A DNA stretch of 64,000 bases from positions 55,165,201 through 55,229,200 of the forward strand of contig CM060181.1 in NCBI GenBank assembly GCA_030549775.1, in the 5' to 3' direction. The position numbers and the translations under genes are program-made. Below are positions 11,406 through 23,160 of this stretch, in pieces (the stretch's first letter is position 1; each line of letters opens with the position of its first letter). This stretch comes from Tamarix chinensis. Its lineage: Eukaryota; Streptophyta; Magnoliopsida; Caryophyllales; Tamaricaceae. The notes under the pieces are model-generated. The model saw only the letters and a program-made list of their open reading frames with translations. It was not told where the DNA came from and searched no databases.

Positions 11406-14400
11406 ATGCCTTCTCAATCCGCTCTCATCTCCACACTTATTCCCACCACCTTTTTGGTTACCTCGTCTAATTCTAGACGGCAAAGGTCTCCAAATAATGT
11501 TTATCAAGGTGAGTCCTTGACCAGCTTATCCTTGTGCCAGCAGCAAAATTGCTTTTACCTTTTTTCTTCTCCTTCTTGTACTCTTGTGTTTTTCTTTTTT
11601 CATAGTAACCACCATTGGGTTTTTGTCTTCTTATGTCTTAATCATGAAAAATGTTTTTTTTTACTTCATTGTTCAATTTCTGCAGGGTTCTGGTCATGTG
11701 GGCGAAATGATTGCAAGCCGGTTTTGTTGCCATTTAATTGGAAATGTGATACTAGCATTACAGGGAGAAAGGTGATAGAAGATGATGCATGTTTAAAATT
11801 GCCTGAATGCAGGGCAGCATTTAAGAATGAGGTGACAGTGATTAAGTGGCCTGAGATTGTGGAGGTTGACCTGGAAGGCCTACCCTTTGAGGTGCTTTGA
11901 ACCATCTTGCTATATATTCTTTTGATAGCCTTCCTCTAGCTGGATGATTTTGTTTTCCCCATACAAATAGCCACATTGAGTTATCTATGTGGGGAAAAAA
12001 AAACATGGGTTGTTATTATGATGTTATTTGGTTGTTTTGAATACAGGTCTCAACATCCAACAACATTGAGCGACTGGTTAGGACTGTCAAATCTATATTA
12101 AGTTCATTGAGTGATGGAGAAATAACCATATCTCCTTACGATACTGCATGGGTAGCTCTTCTTGAAAACCTTGATGAAAGTGGTACTCCTCAGTTTTCAT
12201 CTAGCCTCCAATGGATTGCTGCTAACCAACTTCCTGACGGCTCATGGGGTGGTACCGACATGTTTAAAGCCCATGATCGCATTATCAATACTCTAGCCTG
12301 CGTAGTTGCTCTCAGGTCATGGAATGTTTATTATGACAAACAGGAAAGAGGTCTGAAATTCATATATGCCCTATCGGTACTTGTTTTGATGATTAACAAG
12401 GTATATCTGTGAATCAGTCCTTGTCCCTTTTAATCTTTTAGGAATGGCATTCCTTGAAGAGAACTTAAGTAAGCTTGCAAGCGAAGATGCTGAGCACATG
12501 CCTATCGGCTTTGAAGTTGCTTTCCCTTCCCTTATGGACATAGCTCGAGATTTAGGCATTGATATATCATGTGATTCCCTTGTGCTGCAGAACATTTATG
12601 ACCAAAGAAGCATTAAGCTCAAGAGGTGGGTTTCATAACTCAAGGCATATATGAGATTTTTGCTTCTGCTTTAACTAAAGCTGGACAAATATGCTGTGAA
12701 AGTGGCTTTACTTTTATCTTCCTACCAAAGTTGTTGGCCCCACTTACTTTTCTGTTACTGCTGCAAAGTAATAACCGTGCTTGTCTTGTAGGATACCCAA
12801 GGACATAATGCACAGGGTTCCCACGACATTACTGCATAGCTTGGAAGGGATGCCTGGCCTGGATTGGGAAAAGCTTCTCAAGTTGCAGTGCCAAGATGGT
12901 TCATTCTTGTTCTCTCCAGCTTCCACCGCCTATGCTTTTATGAAAACCAAGAATTTGAATTGTCTGAGGTACTTGAAGAAAGTTGTTCAAAGGTTCAGTG
13001 GAGGAGGTACAGTTAGCTATTTTGTTTGTATGTTGGAAAGTACAATCCATTCTTTAGTGTTGGATTCAGTTTTCGCATTCTAACCATCTGCATATGTATT
13101 ACACTGTCTCCTTAGTTCCCAATGTGTACCCAGTTGACTTATTTGAACACCTCTGGACTGTTGATCGTCTGCTGAGACTTGGAATTGGTCGATATTTCCA
13201 ACAAGAGATAAAAGAATGCCTGAATTATGTCTATAGGTATGACTTCCCAATGATATATGTCAAGAGCAGTCTTAACATAAGTTTACAATGAACATAGACT
13301 TTCACGTGGTCCCATGCAGTGGAATATTGACTGTCATGTTATGATAACACACAATAAAGCTATGCCAGAATTATGCTGACCATGTCAAAATTTCAATTTT
13401 AGGTATTGGACTGAGCAGGGTATTTGTTGGGCAAGAAATTCAAATATCCAGGATATTGATGACACTGCTATGGGGTTTAGGCTTTTACGGCTACATGGAT
13501 ATGAAGTTTCTGCCGGTAACTACGTGAAATCAGCTGTGAAGCTCTTGGTTGTCTGGCATAGTTTTTGTGTACATTCTTCTCTTGTTGTCAGGCGTTATAA
13601 TACAGAAGTAGATAAGTACTACAAAGACATGCTTGTTATTTATCTCATTAAAAGTATTTGCATGCTTAACAGATGTCTTTGAAAATTTCAAGAAAGATGG
13701 GGAATTTTTCTGCTTTGCCGGTCAGTCAACACAGGCCGCAACTGGAATATATAATCTTTATCGAGCTTCTCAACTTCAATATCCGGGTGAAAGAGTTCTT
13801 GAGGAAGCTCGGCAATTCTCATTTAAATATCTAAAAGAAAAGGAGGCTTCCAATGAACTCCTTGACAAATGGATCATAATGAAGGACCTGCCTGGTGAGG
13901 TAAGTACTCCGTAGTCCTAGTTATCTTTGTTTCCGCTTGCTAGTAGGTCACAGGCCCCATTATCGGAAGCTTTCAATAATCTGGAACCAGAGTTTTGGGG
14001 GAGTTTATTAAGGTAAGTCCTCCCTTGCCATTCGTGCTCTTATAACGCATAAATCTTAGGATGAAGACTTCAGGGGGAATCATTAGAGGGTGGACAAATA
14101 TGATGATAATGATGTTGATTATGGTGATTGGCTATGAGGATGGTGAGGGTGTGGGGTGAGAGAGAGAATTGAGGGATGGTCTGATATTCTAGAATTAAGT
14201 CTTTTTGTCAATTGACTCAATTCCCTGACTTGAATTCTTATTCTAGCAAAGGATCTCTTTCTAGGAACTTACTAGCCTAAGGTTACCATAAGGATTTTTT
14301 CATACGTATCAACCCATTTATTCAATCTAGGAGCATAGAAATATTACCTATTACAATTATTTCCTATTATTATAATGTTACCTTAATAAAACTATTGGCA

Positions 14401-17400
14401 TGTGGATCAAGGATTTCTTTATAATATAACTAACATATGTAGGCTAACTATTTTAGTTAGCATCTTAGGAGCTATCTTACAATATTTCCTGTAAAATAAA
14501 ATACCAGCTAACTCAATAAAATCAATGTCATCTAGGAAAACAATATGCCTTACGAAAAGCAAATCTAAATCCTATCCTTATGCTCCAAGCCTTTGGCCCA
14601 ACTCATGACATAGTATCAACTTATTCATCTGAAACTGTTTGTATCATCTCATGGGATAGATTCGATATAAATAGATCCTCACTGTTACCATCTCCATCCA
14701 CACCATTTATCTCTTAGGATAGTGCTTCTTTCATTTATATGATATATAAAATGATAGATAGTGGACCAAAGTATGAACTCATACATCAGAGTGAAAACAG
14801 CAAAGTTATTGAGAACATTTATATCAAGTACTTTTAAAAAAGATGAAGGCCGTGGTTTGATGACCATCTCCTTAGTTTGTAACTGTGTAGTACTTCCTCC
14901 ATCCTATGTGTTTTGTTCTTTAATATTTTGGCATGCTTTATTAAAGAGTATTTTTAGTTAAGTGCTCCCCTAAATTCTTTTAAAAAAAGAAATCATTTTC
15001 ATTATGAAGGCAGCTTGATGCATGATGTATCTTTAATGCATGCTGTGAGGAGGAAAAGATATATGTAACCTAGAGAGCAGGGGTATTAGGAAGAGGGAAA
15101 ATAGGAAATCAGGGAAGGAAAATATCAAAATTCAGCCAAAGAGGAGGGAAATCAGGTTGAGAACCCTCAATATTGTTAATCAATCATCAAAGCCTGAAGA
15201 ATAACGTAAGCGCATGACCATATATAGAATCCAAGTGATTACTAAACATTAAAAATTAAAAATAAAATGTAAAACAATAATATCAAACCATAATCTCAAA
15301 AGATACTGACTAAAGCTAACCTGAAATGATCATTCTAAATAATATCAAAATTTATGAATTAATATCTAAATCAATAATGAAACACAGTAAAAATATGTGC
15401 GGCCTATAATGATCAAGAAGTCTCTCATATTGGGCTTGCAATCCCCTATCTCATACTGTATCTCTACCTTATCCTTGCTTTGTTGAGAGATTGTTTCCAT
15501 TGTTTGTACCTATACCTATCGAGCAGTTCCCTTATAGACCTCCTTGCTCTGTTTTACTGATTATAAATCTAATAAATGATGGACAAGTTTGCAAAGTGAT
15601 TTCGTTTTGTTCCAAACATTGACAACTACATAGTGTAAAGGATAGACTTTTATGCATGTACTAATTGTCCTCTTAAAGGTTGGAAATTTGGAGAGGGAAA
15701 TACTTGATGGTCTGGATAGTATATTGTTTGGTAATATATCGGGTGCTATGAGCATACAATTAAATATCGGTCACGATATGCAATATCGATCGATATTTAT
15801 TGAATTTTGGGCCAGTCAATACATAATTGGCGATAAGTGATGGTTTTAGAATTTCATGAATTTATAGGCGATATATCGGTTCTCGGCTGATATTTACTTA
15901 TATTTGTTGTGAAAAAAAAAAAAAAATCATGCCGCGACAACTGCCACATATAAAATATCTTTCGTGACACTCCGATACCGTGACACCACGACCTTAATCA
16001 CGACAACAATCGTGATTTTATTGCATGACTATGAATCTTATGGCCTGTGACAACCTCTGTAGGAGTTGCGATTCAAGAGTGTCTATATGTTGTCCAGAAC
16101 ATGATTACAGAATTTTGCTAATTTTATGCTTGGGGGTGTGTATCTTATATTCATAAACCTTTTATATCAGACAAACTGATGCTCGTCTCCTTAGGTTGGT
16201 TTTGCATTGGAAATTCCATGGTATGCCAATCTACCTCTTATTGAAACCAGGTTCTATATTGAGCAGTATGGGGGCAAAGATGATGTTTGGATAGGAAAGA
16301 CTTTGTATAGGTAATTTTACTACAATGTTCTGGTAATGTCTATGATCTTTGTTGTCATTTGAGAAATTATTACATTACTCCCACCAAATTATTGAAGTAC
16401 TTTTACACTCTGGAAGCAATTAGTGATCCATTCTTATATAATTGAATAATTTCGAAGATTTTTCTTATTGGTGAATAGTATCAAGTTTAATTAAATATGA
16501 AGCAAAAATGAAAAATTGATATCATCTTCAATGCTATGCTGCAAAATTTTACAATTCTCAATTTTCAGGATGCCTTTTGTTAATAACGACTTGTATTCTG
16601 AGCTTGCCAAATTGGATTACAATAACTGCCAAGTATTGCATAGGCTTGAATGGGACATTATAAAGAGGTAAATGCCAAAAGATTGTGTCACTATGTTGCC
16701 AATTTTTTAAATACATTAATACTGAATGGTCCATGTTGTATTATTAATAGGTGGCATGAGGAGAACAACCTTGTTCAGTTTGGTTTGAGCCAAAGAACCC
16801 TTCTTGAACTTTATTTTCTTGCAGCATCAAGTGTATTTGAGCCAGAGAAGTCAAAAGTACGTTTTGCATGGGCTAAGACTTCTGCTATCATTGAAACAAT
16901 CACATCGTACTTAAGCAATGCAAAAAATTCAATTGCAAAAAGGAAAGTCTTCACAGACATGTTTCGGAAATCTTGGGTAAATCAAGGCTTTCCATGTGAT
17001 GAGAGGTAAGTGCTTCATTCTTTGACTTATTCAAGTTCCCCTCAAGAATTAACATTCACGCAGTTCATTTTATAATTGACATCCGAAGGTCAAAACATCT
17101 AATCAATCAACAAACTTGTGCATGTCAACCATCATTTGTAGTCAATAAACGAAAGTGTGTGGCTAATATATTGAACAGGATACACACAAGTAGGTTTAAA
17201 CTAATTCTAATTGATATGACAATCAAAATAAATATTTGAAGAAACCTTAACCTAAAATAGCATGTCTTTATAATGTGGTGAAATTTCTCCTACCGAGGGA
17301 ATAACAAAAAATTAAATAAAAAATAAATAATCAAGAGCTGGAGATTGCACTTGGACAAAACTCTCATTTCCTCGTATCTACAAATTCTCTACCTCATCCT

Positions 17401-19034
17401 TGAACTCTATTGGCTACAGAGAAAACAATCACCTTAAGATTCTGTGCCTGCGCCAAATAATTAGGCCTCTGACATGGTAACTTGAGCAGTTACTGGTAAT
17501 AACTTACGTGGAGCCAAAAATACTCAATAGGCTTGATTATCTGGATACAAAAGCTCTAGATTTGATGCTTGAAAATGAAAATGCCCGGACTTAAATAAAG
17601 TTATTATAACCATAATTTTGGTTATCATTAGGGCTGTAAACGAGCCGAGCCGAGCCGAATACCCCTGGGCTTGAGTTCGGCTCGTTTAACTAAACGAGCC
17701 TAAAATGATATTTGGGCTCGGCTCATTTAACTAAACGAATGGGCCGAACCGAGTTTTAAATGAGCCAAAGCCAAAAAATGAACCAAGCCGAGCCCGAGCC
17801 TCACTTTTAGGCTCGTTTAACTAAACGAATGAGCCGAACCGAGCTTTTAACGAGCCGGCTCAGCTCATTTACAGCCCTAGTTATCATTATGTAAGAACTG
17901 AATTTATTCTTCTGAAAAATGAGAAAGTTTTAGCGAAATTTCTACATTTGCCTCATTGGTGGTGTTATGGCTTTGATCTTTGTCTGTCAACTTACCTAAG
18001 GGTGTTTGATAATTGAATGCAACTGAATTGCAATTCATTTGTGAAGCTGTACCATAAACGGACATCTGTCTGATTCTTTCCAGTTCCGAAGGAGTAAAAA
18101 TGTTGGTGGGCCGACTGGTGCGTACCCTTAACGAACTCTCTACGGATGCCTGGGCAGCTCATGGCAAAGACATCAGCAAACAATTATATCAAGCTGTGAG
18201 TTTTGTGAATCTGCCCTTTGTAGAATCTTTATTGCTCCCCAAGTAATATCTTTCAAAGCTTCTATTGCCTATATTTTTATACTATCTTGGAAATGTAGTG
18301 GGAAAAATGGCTTATGAAATGGCAAGAGGAAAGCGTTTACTATGGAGGAGAGGCAGAGCTTTTGGTATCTACAATTTTACTTACCTCTGGCTTCTGGGTG
18401 CACGATGGATTGTTGTGCCACCCACAATATCATCGAATTTTGGAGATCACACGTGAGATTTGCCAACAGCTTGGATATATCCGGGGACAAAAGGTAAACA
18501 AACTGGAACCGCGTACAATACTTCAAGTAATAGCTAATCATCCAGTTGCTGCATGAGTCCAAGGTGGATGCATTTTTACGTGTTTGTTTTCTTTGATTCT
18601 TTAATGCCAAAATTGGGCTAGTGTTTCGGCAAATAATTGGATTTTTATGCAAACTTCTCTTTGTTCTGGCGTATGACTGAGTTGATCTAGTGATCTGTCT
18701 GTTCATGGCATATCCTTCAAATTGAACCGCAAAAGCAATTCTTTTTTTTTTTTTCGTTCTGGGAAGATATTACTTACTTCTGCACAATATTTAATTTATA
18801 TAGGCAAAAGGGGTCAGCCAAGACGCATGTGATAGCAGCATCATCAGGATCCCTCAAGAAGAGAAGATGAAAGAATTTGTGGAACTAGTGCTTCGAAATT
18901 CTTCGGATGGCATCGACTCTGATATTAAGCATATATTTCTCCATGTTTTCAGGAGCTTCTATTATGCTGCTTACTGCTCTCAAGAGATGATCGACTATCA
19001 CATTGCCAGGGTATTGTTTGAAGATGTGCAATGA
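11406..19034 (+). CDS. CPS: ent-copalyl diphosphate synthase (class II diterpene cyclase), 14 coding exons
   Basis: Predicted to cyclise GGPP to ent-copalyl diphosphate in plastids, the first committed step to ent-kaurene and gibberellins. Exons: 11406-11508, 11686-11891, 12047-12350, 12442-12625, 12792-13006, 13116-13236, 13403-13515, 13673-13899, 16195-16310, 16569-16667, 16751-17005, 18084-18195, 18299-18493, 18804-19034. All introns are GT-AG and phases match throughout, giving 2481 nt, 826 residues plus TGA, a normal family length. Residues 1 to about 50 are Ser/Thr/Arg-rich and acid-poor, like a transit peptide. Seen motifs: SPYDTAWVA (132-140), QLPDGSWG (164-171), acidic EDAE (219-222), LHS with His281, PNV with Asn340, His349, DIDD (395-398), and a C-terminal helical domain with no DDxxD. 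The His281/Asn340 spacing of 59 equals that of the Arabidopsis enzyme (H263/N322, from memory). The start is the first in-frame ATG, with A at -3. The family call is very secure; ent stereochemistry is inferred from the dyad. Confidence 0.96.
12351..12441 (+). other. CPS intron 3 with weak donor and a downstream decoy donor
   Basis: Reading frame and family alignment require splicing after 12350 (GAG, then GTCTGA), a poor match beyond GT. A better donor (AAG, then GTATAT) lies at 12400/12401. Using it adds 50 nt, shifts frame and meets TAA eight codons into exon 4. The gene may therefore give a nonproductive isoform. The productive junction rebuilds a Gly codon and a continuous RGMAFLEEN segment. 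Confidence 0.75.
12835..13150 (+). other. CPS: CPS catalytic-base dyad codons and Mg-switch His (exons 5-6)
   Basis: The His281 codon is at 12835-12837 in an LHS context, Asn340 at 13121-13123 in a PNV context, and His349 at 13148-13150 in LFEH. In Arabidopsis ent-CPS the His/Asn pair holds the water that acts as catalytic base and is specific to ent-CPP producers. The His nine residues after the Asn separates gibberellin cyclases (His, Mg-inhibited) from specialised-metabolism paralogues (often Arg). All three are retained here, so the primary-metabolism ent-CPS call is favoured over a specialised diterpene synthase. The product itself is inferred, not observed. Confidence 0.85.
13403..13515 (+). 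other. CPS: CPS exon 7 carrying the DxDD class II motif
   Basis: This exon encodes residues 379-415 plus parts of the two split codons. It holds DIDD (codons 13452-13463) followed by TAMGFRLLRLHGY. The middle Asp of DxDD is the general acid that protonates the terminal alkene of GGPP. All three Asp are intact, so the active site looks competent. Confidence 0.95.
13900..16194 (+). other. CPS intron 8, expanded (2.3 kb)
   Basis: Nearly all other coding introns are about 90-300 nt; only this one and intron 11 exceed 1 kb. Three blocks look foreign: a GA/TG-rich patch at 14090-14175; AT-rich DNA at 14200-14700 that may be an eroded LTR; and 15690-16030, with repeated ATATCG words and a nearby run of CGTGAC/CGACA words. 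None has clear ends or coding domains, so no element was named. The exon 8-9 join restores a continuous PGEVGFALEIPW segment. Confidence 0.7.
17629..17879. mobile_element. hAT-superfamily MITE in CPS intron 11
   Basis: The 251-bp element starts TAGGGCTGTAAACGAGC and ends with the inverted counterpart GCTCATTTACAGCCCTA. It is flanked by a perfect 8-bp target duplication, GTTATCAT, at 17621-17628 and 17880-17887. The interior is GC-rich for this window and built of GAGCCGA and CTCGTTTAACTAAACGA blocks. The length of the duplication and terminal sequence fit hAT elements; there is no coding capacity. It lies mid-intron and leaves the splice sites intact. Confidence 0.9.
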
Positions 19035-20330
19035 TGTTGTAATATGAACTTATTATTGTTCTTTTCATTGCTTGTTTCTTCCCCCTCCGCTTCTGATACG
19101 TCGTTCCTTTATTTGGTTGGAAGGGATTGTTGACACAATAACCCAATGCGAGTACGTTGCCATTACTACTGCTAATAATAATTTGAGTCATCGCTACTGC
19201 AATATTGCTAACAACGTGAAGTGTATGATAACAATACTGATAACAACTTACCATACAATGTGAGTGGTGAATCAACACAAGTCATATAATTACTTAATAA
19301 CCAATATTCCAAACTAGGGAAATAGAAGTAAACTAATCGGCTAGTCGACACATACAAACAATATAATAGCTTCAATAATCGAGAGACCAAACTAAGAAAC
19401 TAGAAGTAAACTCTGATACTAGACTTGTTAGCATCCAAGCATTGGCTAAAGTTAAAATACACAGATCTTCTATTACCATAACTTCATAAATGTTCTCAGT
19501 AAGCAATAGCATCATCAAGTCATGACTCCTCATCTTACTCCAACACTTTTTAGGTCTACTTCTATGTCTCTTACAATATTTCAATTCAAATCCATCGCAA
19601 CTTTTCAATTGGGCATCTAGATTAACATGATTGTGCCATCTAAATCTTGCATTTATTATCCTTAGTAGCGACTATCCAACCTTTCTTCCTTGTTAATATG
19701 CATTTGCTTTGGCATCTTCTATTAAGGATATATATCTAAGAAAACACCCCCTTTTTATTATGATTGGCTGACTAATTTTGGGATACTAAATTAGTCAATA
19801 TTTGAATGGGTCATAGAATGAAAGTTCAGTCCAAAGAGGCTCCATTATATTGGTTTAAATTTATAAGCCAAATTTGGTGAGGATAATGAGATTGATTTAA
19901 ATTTCAAGCCAACTATTTGCATAAAGAATTAAAGTTCTTTTGGTTAAATTGGAAGGCCACTCCTTTAAGTTGATGTAGCAGGGGTGAACTATTGATATGT
20001 TCATAGTGTTATTAGACTGATCTTCTATAATTATCCATGCCATTCTATTTTTTAGTTGCTCTTAGCTAAGATTATTTAGCTAAGCATGTGATCAAGAACA
20101 TGTTTAGTGTTATTGGCGCCAAGACTGTGTGCAAGAATCATAAAAAATTATAGCTTACATTCCTTATTTCACCTTTTTTTCACTCATAATGTGCGCACTA
20201 TCATTTATTATCACTAATCTCACTAGTTCTCTTTGGTAAGTTAGTTCTTGCAAACCTACGTTCTCAAATTCTTGAACACTTAAGACCTAAAAAATAGGTA
20301 TCGTGGCTGCATAAAGAGAAGATCATGGGG
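19035..20330. other. CPS 3' flank and intergenic DNA
   Basis: The CPS 3' UTR must begin here, but no canonical AATAAA close to the stop was found, so the polyadenylation site cannot be placed. The rest is AT-rich, without long open frames, and grades into the copia-derived block. No RNA gene or regulatory site was recognised. Confidence 0.5.
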
Positions 20331-20799
20331 TTTGAGTGATTTTACATATGAAAGTTCATAGGAAATAATGATTTCAAGGTTTTACAAGTAAAAAAATAAA
20401 ATACTCTTAGTGCAATAGTGTTGAAATCCATGAAGGAGAGAGAACTTCTTGAGATGGAATAAAAACACATAGAACAAGAATTCCATTTCTTGTAGATAGG
20501 GTGATAAGGGAGGTTTAAAAAGAGAAAATAGTTGCTAGAGTTTGGAGTATGTTAGAGGCTCTGTATATGACAAAGTCATTAGCAAAAAGGGGCCACTCTC
20601 AAACAATAGTCAATAGTTATACCCCTTCAAGATGCAGGCTGATAAATTAATGAAGGGTCATTTGGATGACTTCAATGAAGTAAATATTAAGGGTGAAAAC
20701 TTGTCCACTATTCTACTAAATTCTCAACCCATGGACTAATATGATCACTTTATTGATACAATGCTGTAGACTAATATGTTTTTCTTACTTGCAAGAATT

Positions 20800-20810
20800 G
20801 GGGGGGGGGG
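20800..20810 (+). repeat. G11 homopolymer
   Basis: Eleven consecutive G in AT-rich DNA inside the gag remnant. A similar G10 lies at 8541-8550. Such runs are also prone to sequencing length error. Confidence 0.85.
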
Positions 20811-21799
20811 AGGCAAAAAGTAAAGAAGGAAGGAAATGTTGTTGAAGTCTTGATCACTCAATCCAAATCAAAAAAGAAGGAAAATAAATAAGAGACAAGT
20901 AGGTCACAATCACAATCAAAATCCAATAGAAAATATTTCCATTGTCATAAGAAGGTCCATTATAAGACAAAATTTCTAGATATAGGATTTAAGAAAGTAT
21001 AAGGAAAGAAATAAACATAAAGAAATAAGAACTAAGGTGAGATTGACATTGTTTCTTGAGGTTATGAGAGCTCTAAAATATTAATGGTGTGATCTTGTCA
21101 AGACAAGGATGGATATGTTATTAATAAAAGGTGGGATATTTCATATGTGCCCTAATAATACCAAAACTTTAATTTACACCAAGACCTAGCTAGGGTGCGC
21201 ATGTATCCATGGTTAGCGACAAGCCTTGTCTGATGGTTGGGATAGGAAATATTCTAGTATTAACATCATCCACATCTTCATTTCTCCTTAAATTAGTCAG
21301 ACATGTTCGTAAATTGAAGAGGAATTTAATTTCCTTGCATTCTCGTGATAATGAAATGTTCAAATGGGTGCACTTAAAGTTAATCACACCTCTATGGCAT
21401 GGTATTCCTAATATAATAATTAAAATGGCTTATGCTTTTAACATATATTATCTAGAGGTAGATAATGTGTCTAGTAGGCAAATTGGAGATGATGTAGCCA
21501 CTACATAATTTGTTATAACAAAATTTCTCACATAAGTAATAAAGAATTGAAAATTATTATAAAGCAGAGGTTGCTTGGTGAGGAAAAAAAATTATTTGAT
21601 CTAGATTTTTGTGAAGATTGTGTGATGGGAAAGGCTAATAGATTATAGATTTCAATTAGCATGCGAAATTAAAGAGGAGTCTAGGGGCTAGCAAAGGTAT
21701 CATCCAAAGGTGGATCAAGGTAATTTCTCTGCATAATTGATGATTACTCTAGATATGTTTAGGTACATATCTTGAAGACTAAAGAAGAAAATTTTAATT

Positions 21800-22094
21800 T
21801 GTAACACCCCAACCCCATACTGGTTATAGATAGTCACTTGAAACACTTACGAATTTGACAACTAACCTCATAAAACAACCTAAATCCTTTTGAGTATTTT
21901 TTTTATCAACTCAATTGCATCCTAGAACATTTTATAGGGTGTCATATATCCTTAAATTGTTCCAAGTCAAGTATGCTTAACTATGAAGTTCTTTAATGAT
22001 AAATTTTTCAAAGAGAATGTATACCTTGTTAATGTAAGTAGTTATATCAATATTTTTAGGCTTCCCTCATCTACCACTAATTGGGGGTATTACA
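21800..22094 (+). mobile_element. Short LTR-ended insertion (295 bp)
   Basis: It begins TGTAACACCCCAACC and ends GGGGGTATTACA, the terminal signature of the long-LTR family in this window. It is flanked by TAATT (21795-21799) and TAAGT (22095-22099), four of five matching. It splits the copia integrase remnant. It could be a solo LTR with a large internal deletion or a miniature LTR element. Confidence 0.6.
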
Positions 22095-23019
22095 TAAGTA
22101 TTTAATGGATTTAAAGAACTAAATCAGAAAGAAATTAATGAAGCTAAGAACTAACCATGGTCTCAAGTTTTGCAATGGGCCATATGATTTTAGTAAATAT
22201 TAAGTGTAGTGGTGTTGGATAGTAAAAGAAAGTCCACAACATGATGTTTTGACCAAAAGAATTAATTTAACCATATCAGAAAAGGAGAGATGTGTGATGA
22301 TCACCTCTAGATTATCTAAAAACTACTTGGTTGAGGTAGTTATATCTTCCATGTATTTGATAAAAGAATGTCCTTCAAGTGGTACTCTAGTTGACTAATG
22401 GTACAAGAGATCTGTAAGTTTTTGTGTGATTAAGGTGTTTGGTTGTATTTGCTATGCACACATCAAATAAAGCAAGTTGGATGCAAAAGCAATCAAGTGT
22501 CTAGTGCTTGGTTATCTTTACAATGTGAAAGGCTATAGGTTATTGAGCCTTGATAGGGGAGATTCAAAGACTTACTTGGGTAGGGATGCTCGGTTTAAGG
22601 AGGATGAATTTTATAAGGACCATTTAAATTCAAGTCATTGAAGTCTCAAAGGTCCAAACTTGTAACAACCCCATCTTTATTAGCCACTTTTTTTAAATAA
22701 GAATTTTTTTGAAGATAACACAAAAATTAGGATGAAACCTCCATATCTAACATAAGAAAGGTGTACACATTTACCTAACCTATTTCAAGTGCAAGGTTAA
22801 AACCTCTTTAACAAAATTAAAAAATCTTCAATACCAAAAGACTAAAATTCCACAAGGAGTCATATAATGGTAGATGGAAATCTCCCGCTTTTCATGAATG
22901 AAAGTGATGTAATTCTCAAAACACCCTCTTAGATCACAACTTTAATTTTATTCTCAAGAAGGAATACTCAAATTTGGACAGAAAGTAATTAGCAATAAAA
23001 TAACGAAAATGAACCAAAA

Positions 23020-23160
23020 CTCAAGAACACACTCAAAGTTCTGGGATCTTAGGCAAGAACTCAAGACAAACTCAAAGCTCACCCTAATCTTATAACTTAA
23101 GACAAACTCAAAGCTATAAGGAAATAATCTTTAACTTGAGACAAACTCAAAGCAAAGAGA
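23020..23160 (+). repeat. Three near-repeats of a CAAGACAAACTCAAAGC-type unit
   Basis: AACTCAAGACAAACTCAAAGC-like words recur three times at roughly 40-50 nt spacing, with related words just upstream. It looks like a degenerate local tandem duplication; no function is apparent. Confidence 0.6.

Larger units (their letters stand above)
20330..22655 (+). mobile_element. Decayed Ty1/copia polyprotein fragment
   Basis: Conceptual frames with many stops show a gag start (KFIGNNDF near 20350), a degraded zinc knuckle (HCHKKVHYK near 20960, with at least two of its cysteines lost), a protease/pre-integrase stretch (ISLHSRDNEMFKW at about 21340-21370) and an integrase start (IDDYSRYV near 21740). 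Later sequence (to about 22650) is weaker. The order matches copia elements. LTRs were not identified, and a short LTR-ended insertion (21800-22094) interrupts it. Non-functional. Confidence 0.75.

Noticed and set aside
14200..14700. LTR or primer-binding site in intron 8 (TAGTATCAAC near 14611)
   Set aside because: Only the first bases resemble the tRNA-Met site, no LTR ends were found, and nothing like gag follows.
16751..19034. Bifunctional class II/class I diterpene synthase
   Set aside because: The C-terminal domain has no DDxxD and has the length and ending of a monofunctional CPS.
11406..19034. CPS as a pseudogene
   Set aside because: Apparent stops between exon blocks lie in introns. 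With the listed GT-AG junctions all phases agree and all catalytic residues are kept.
18377..19608. Minus-strand frames of 60-109 codons around the CPS 3' end
   Set aside because: They partly overlap CPS exons antisense, show no recognisable domains, and look like chance frames.
20285..20305. Primer-binding site for the 20.3 kb copia remnant (GGTATCGTGGC)
   Set aside because: The match to the usual site breaks after six bases and no LTR end precedes it.
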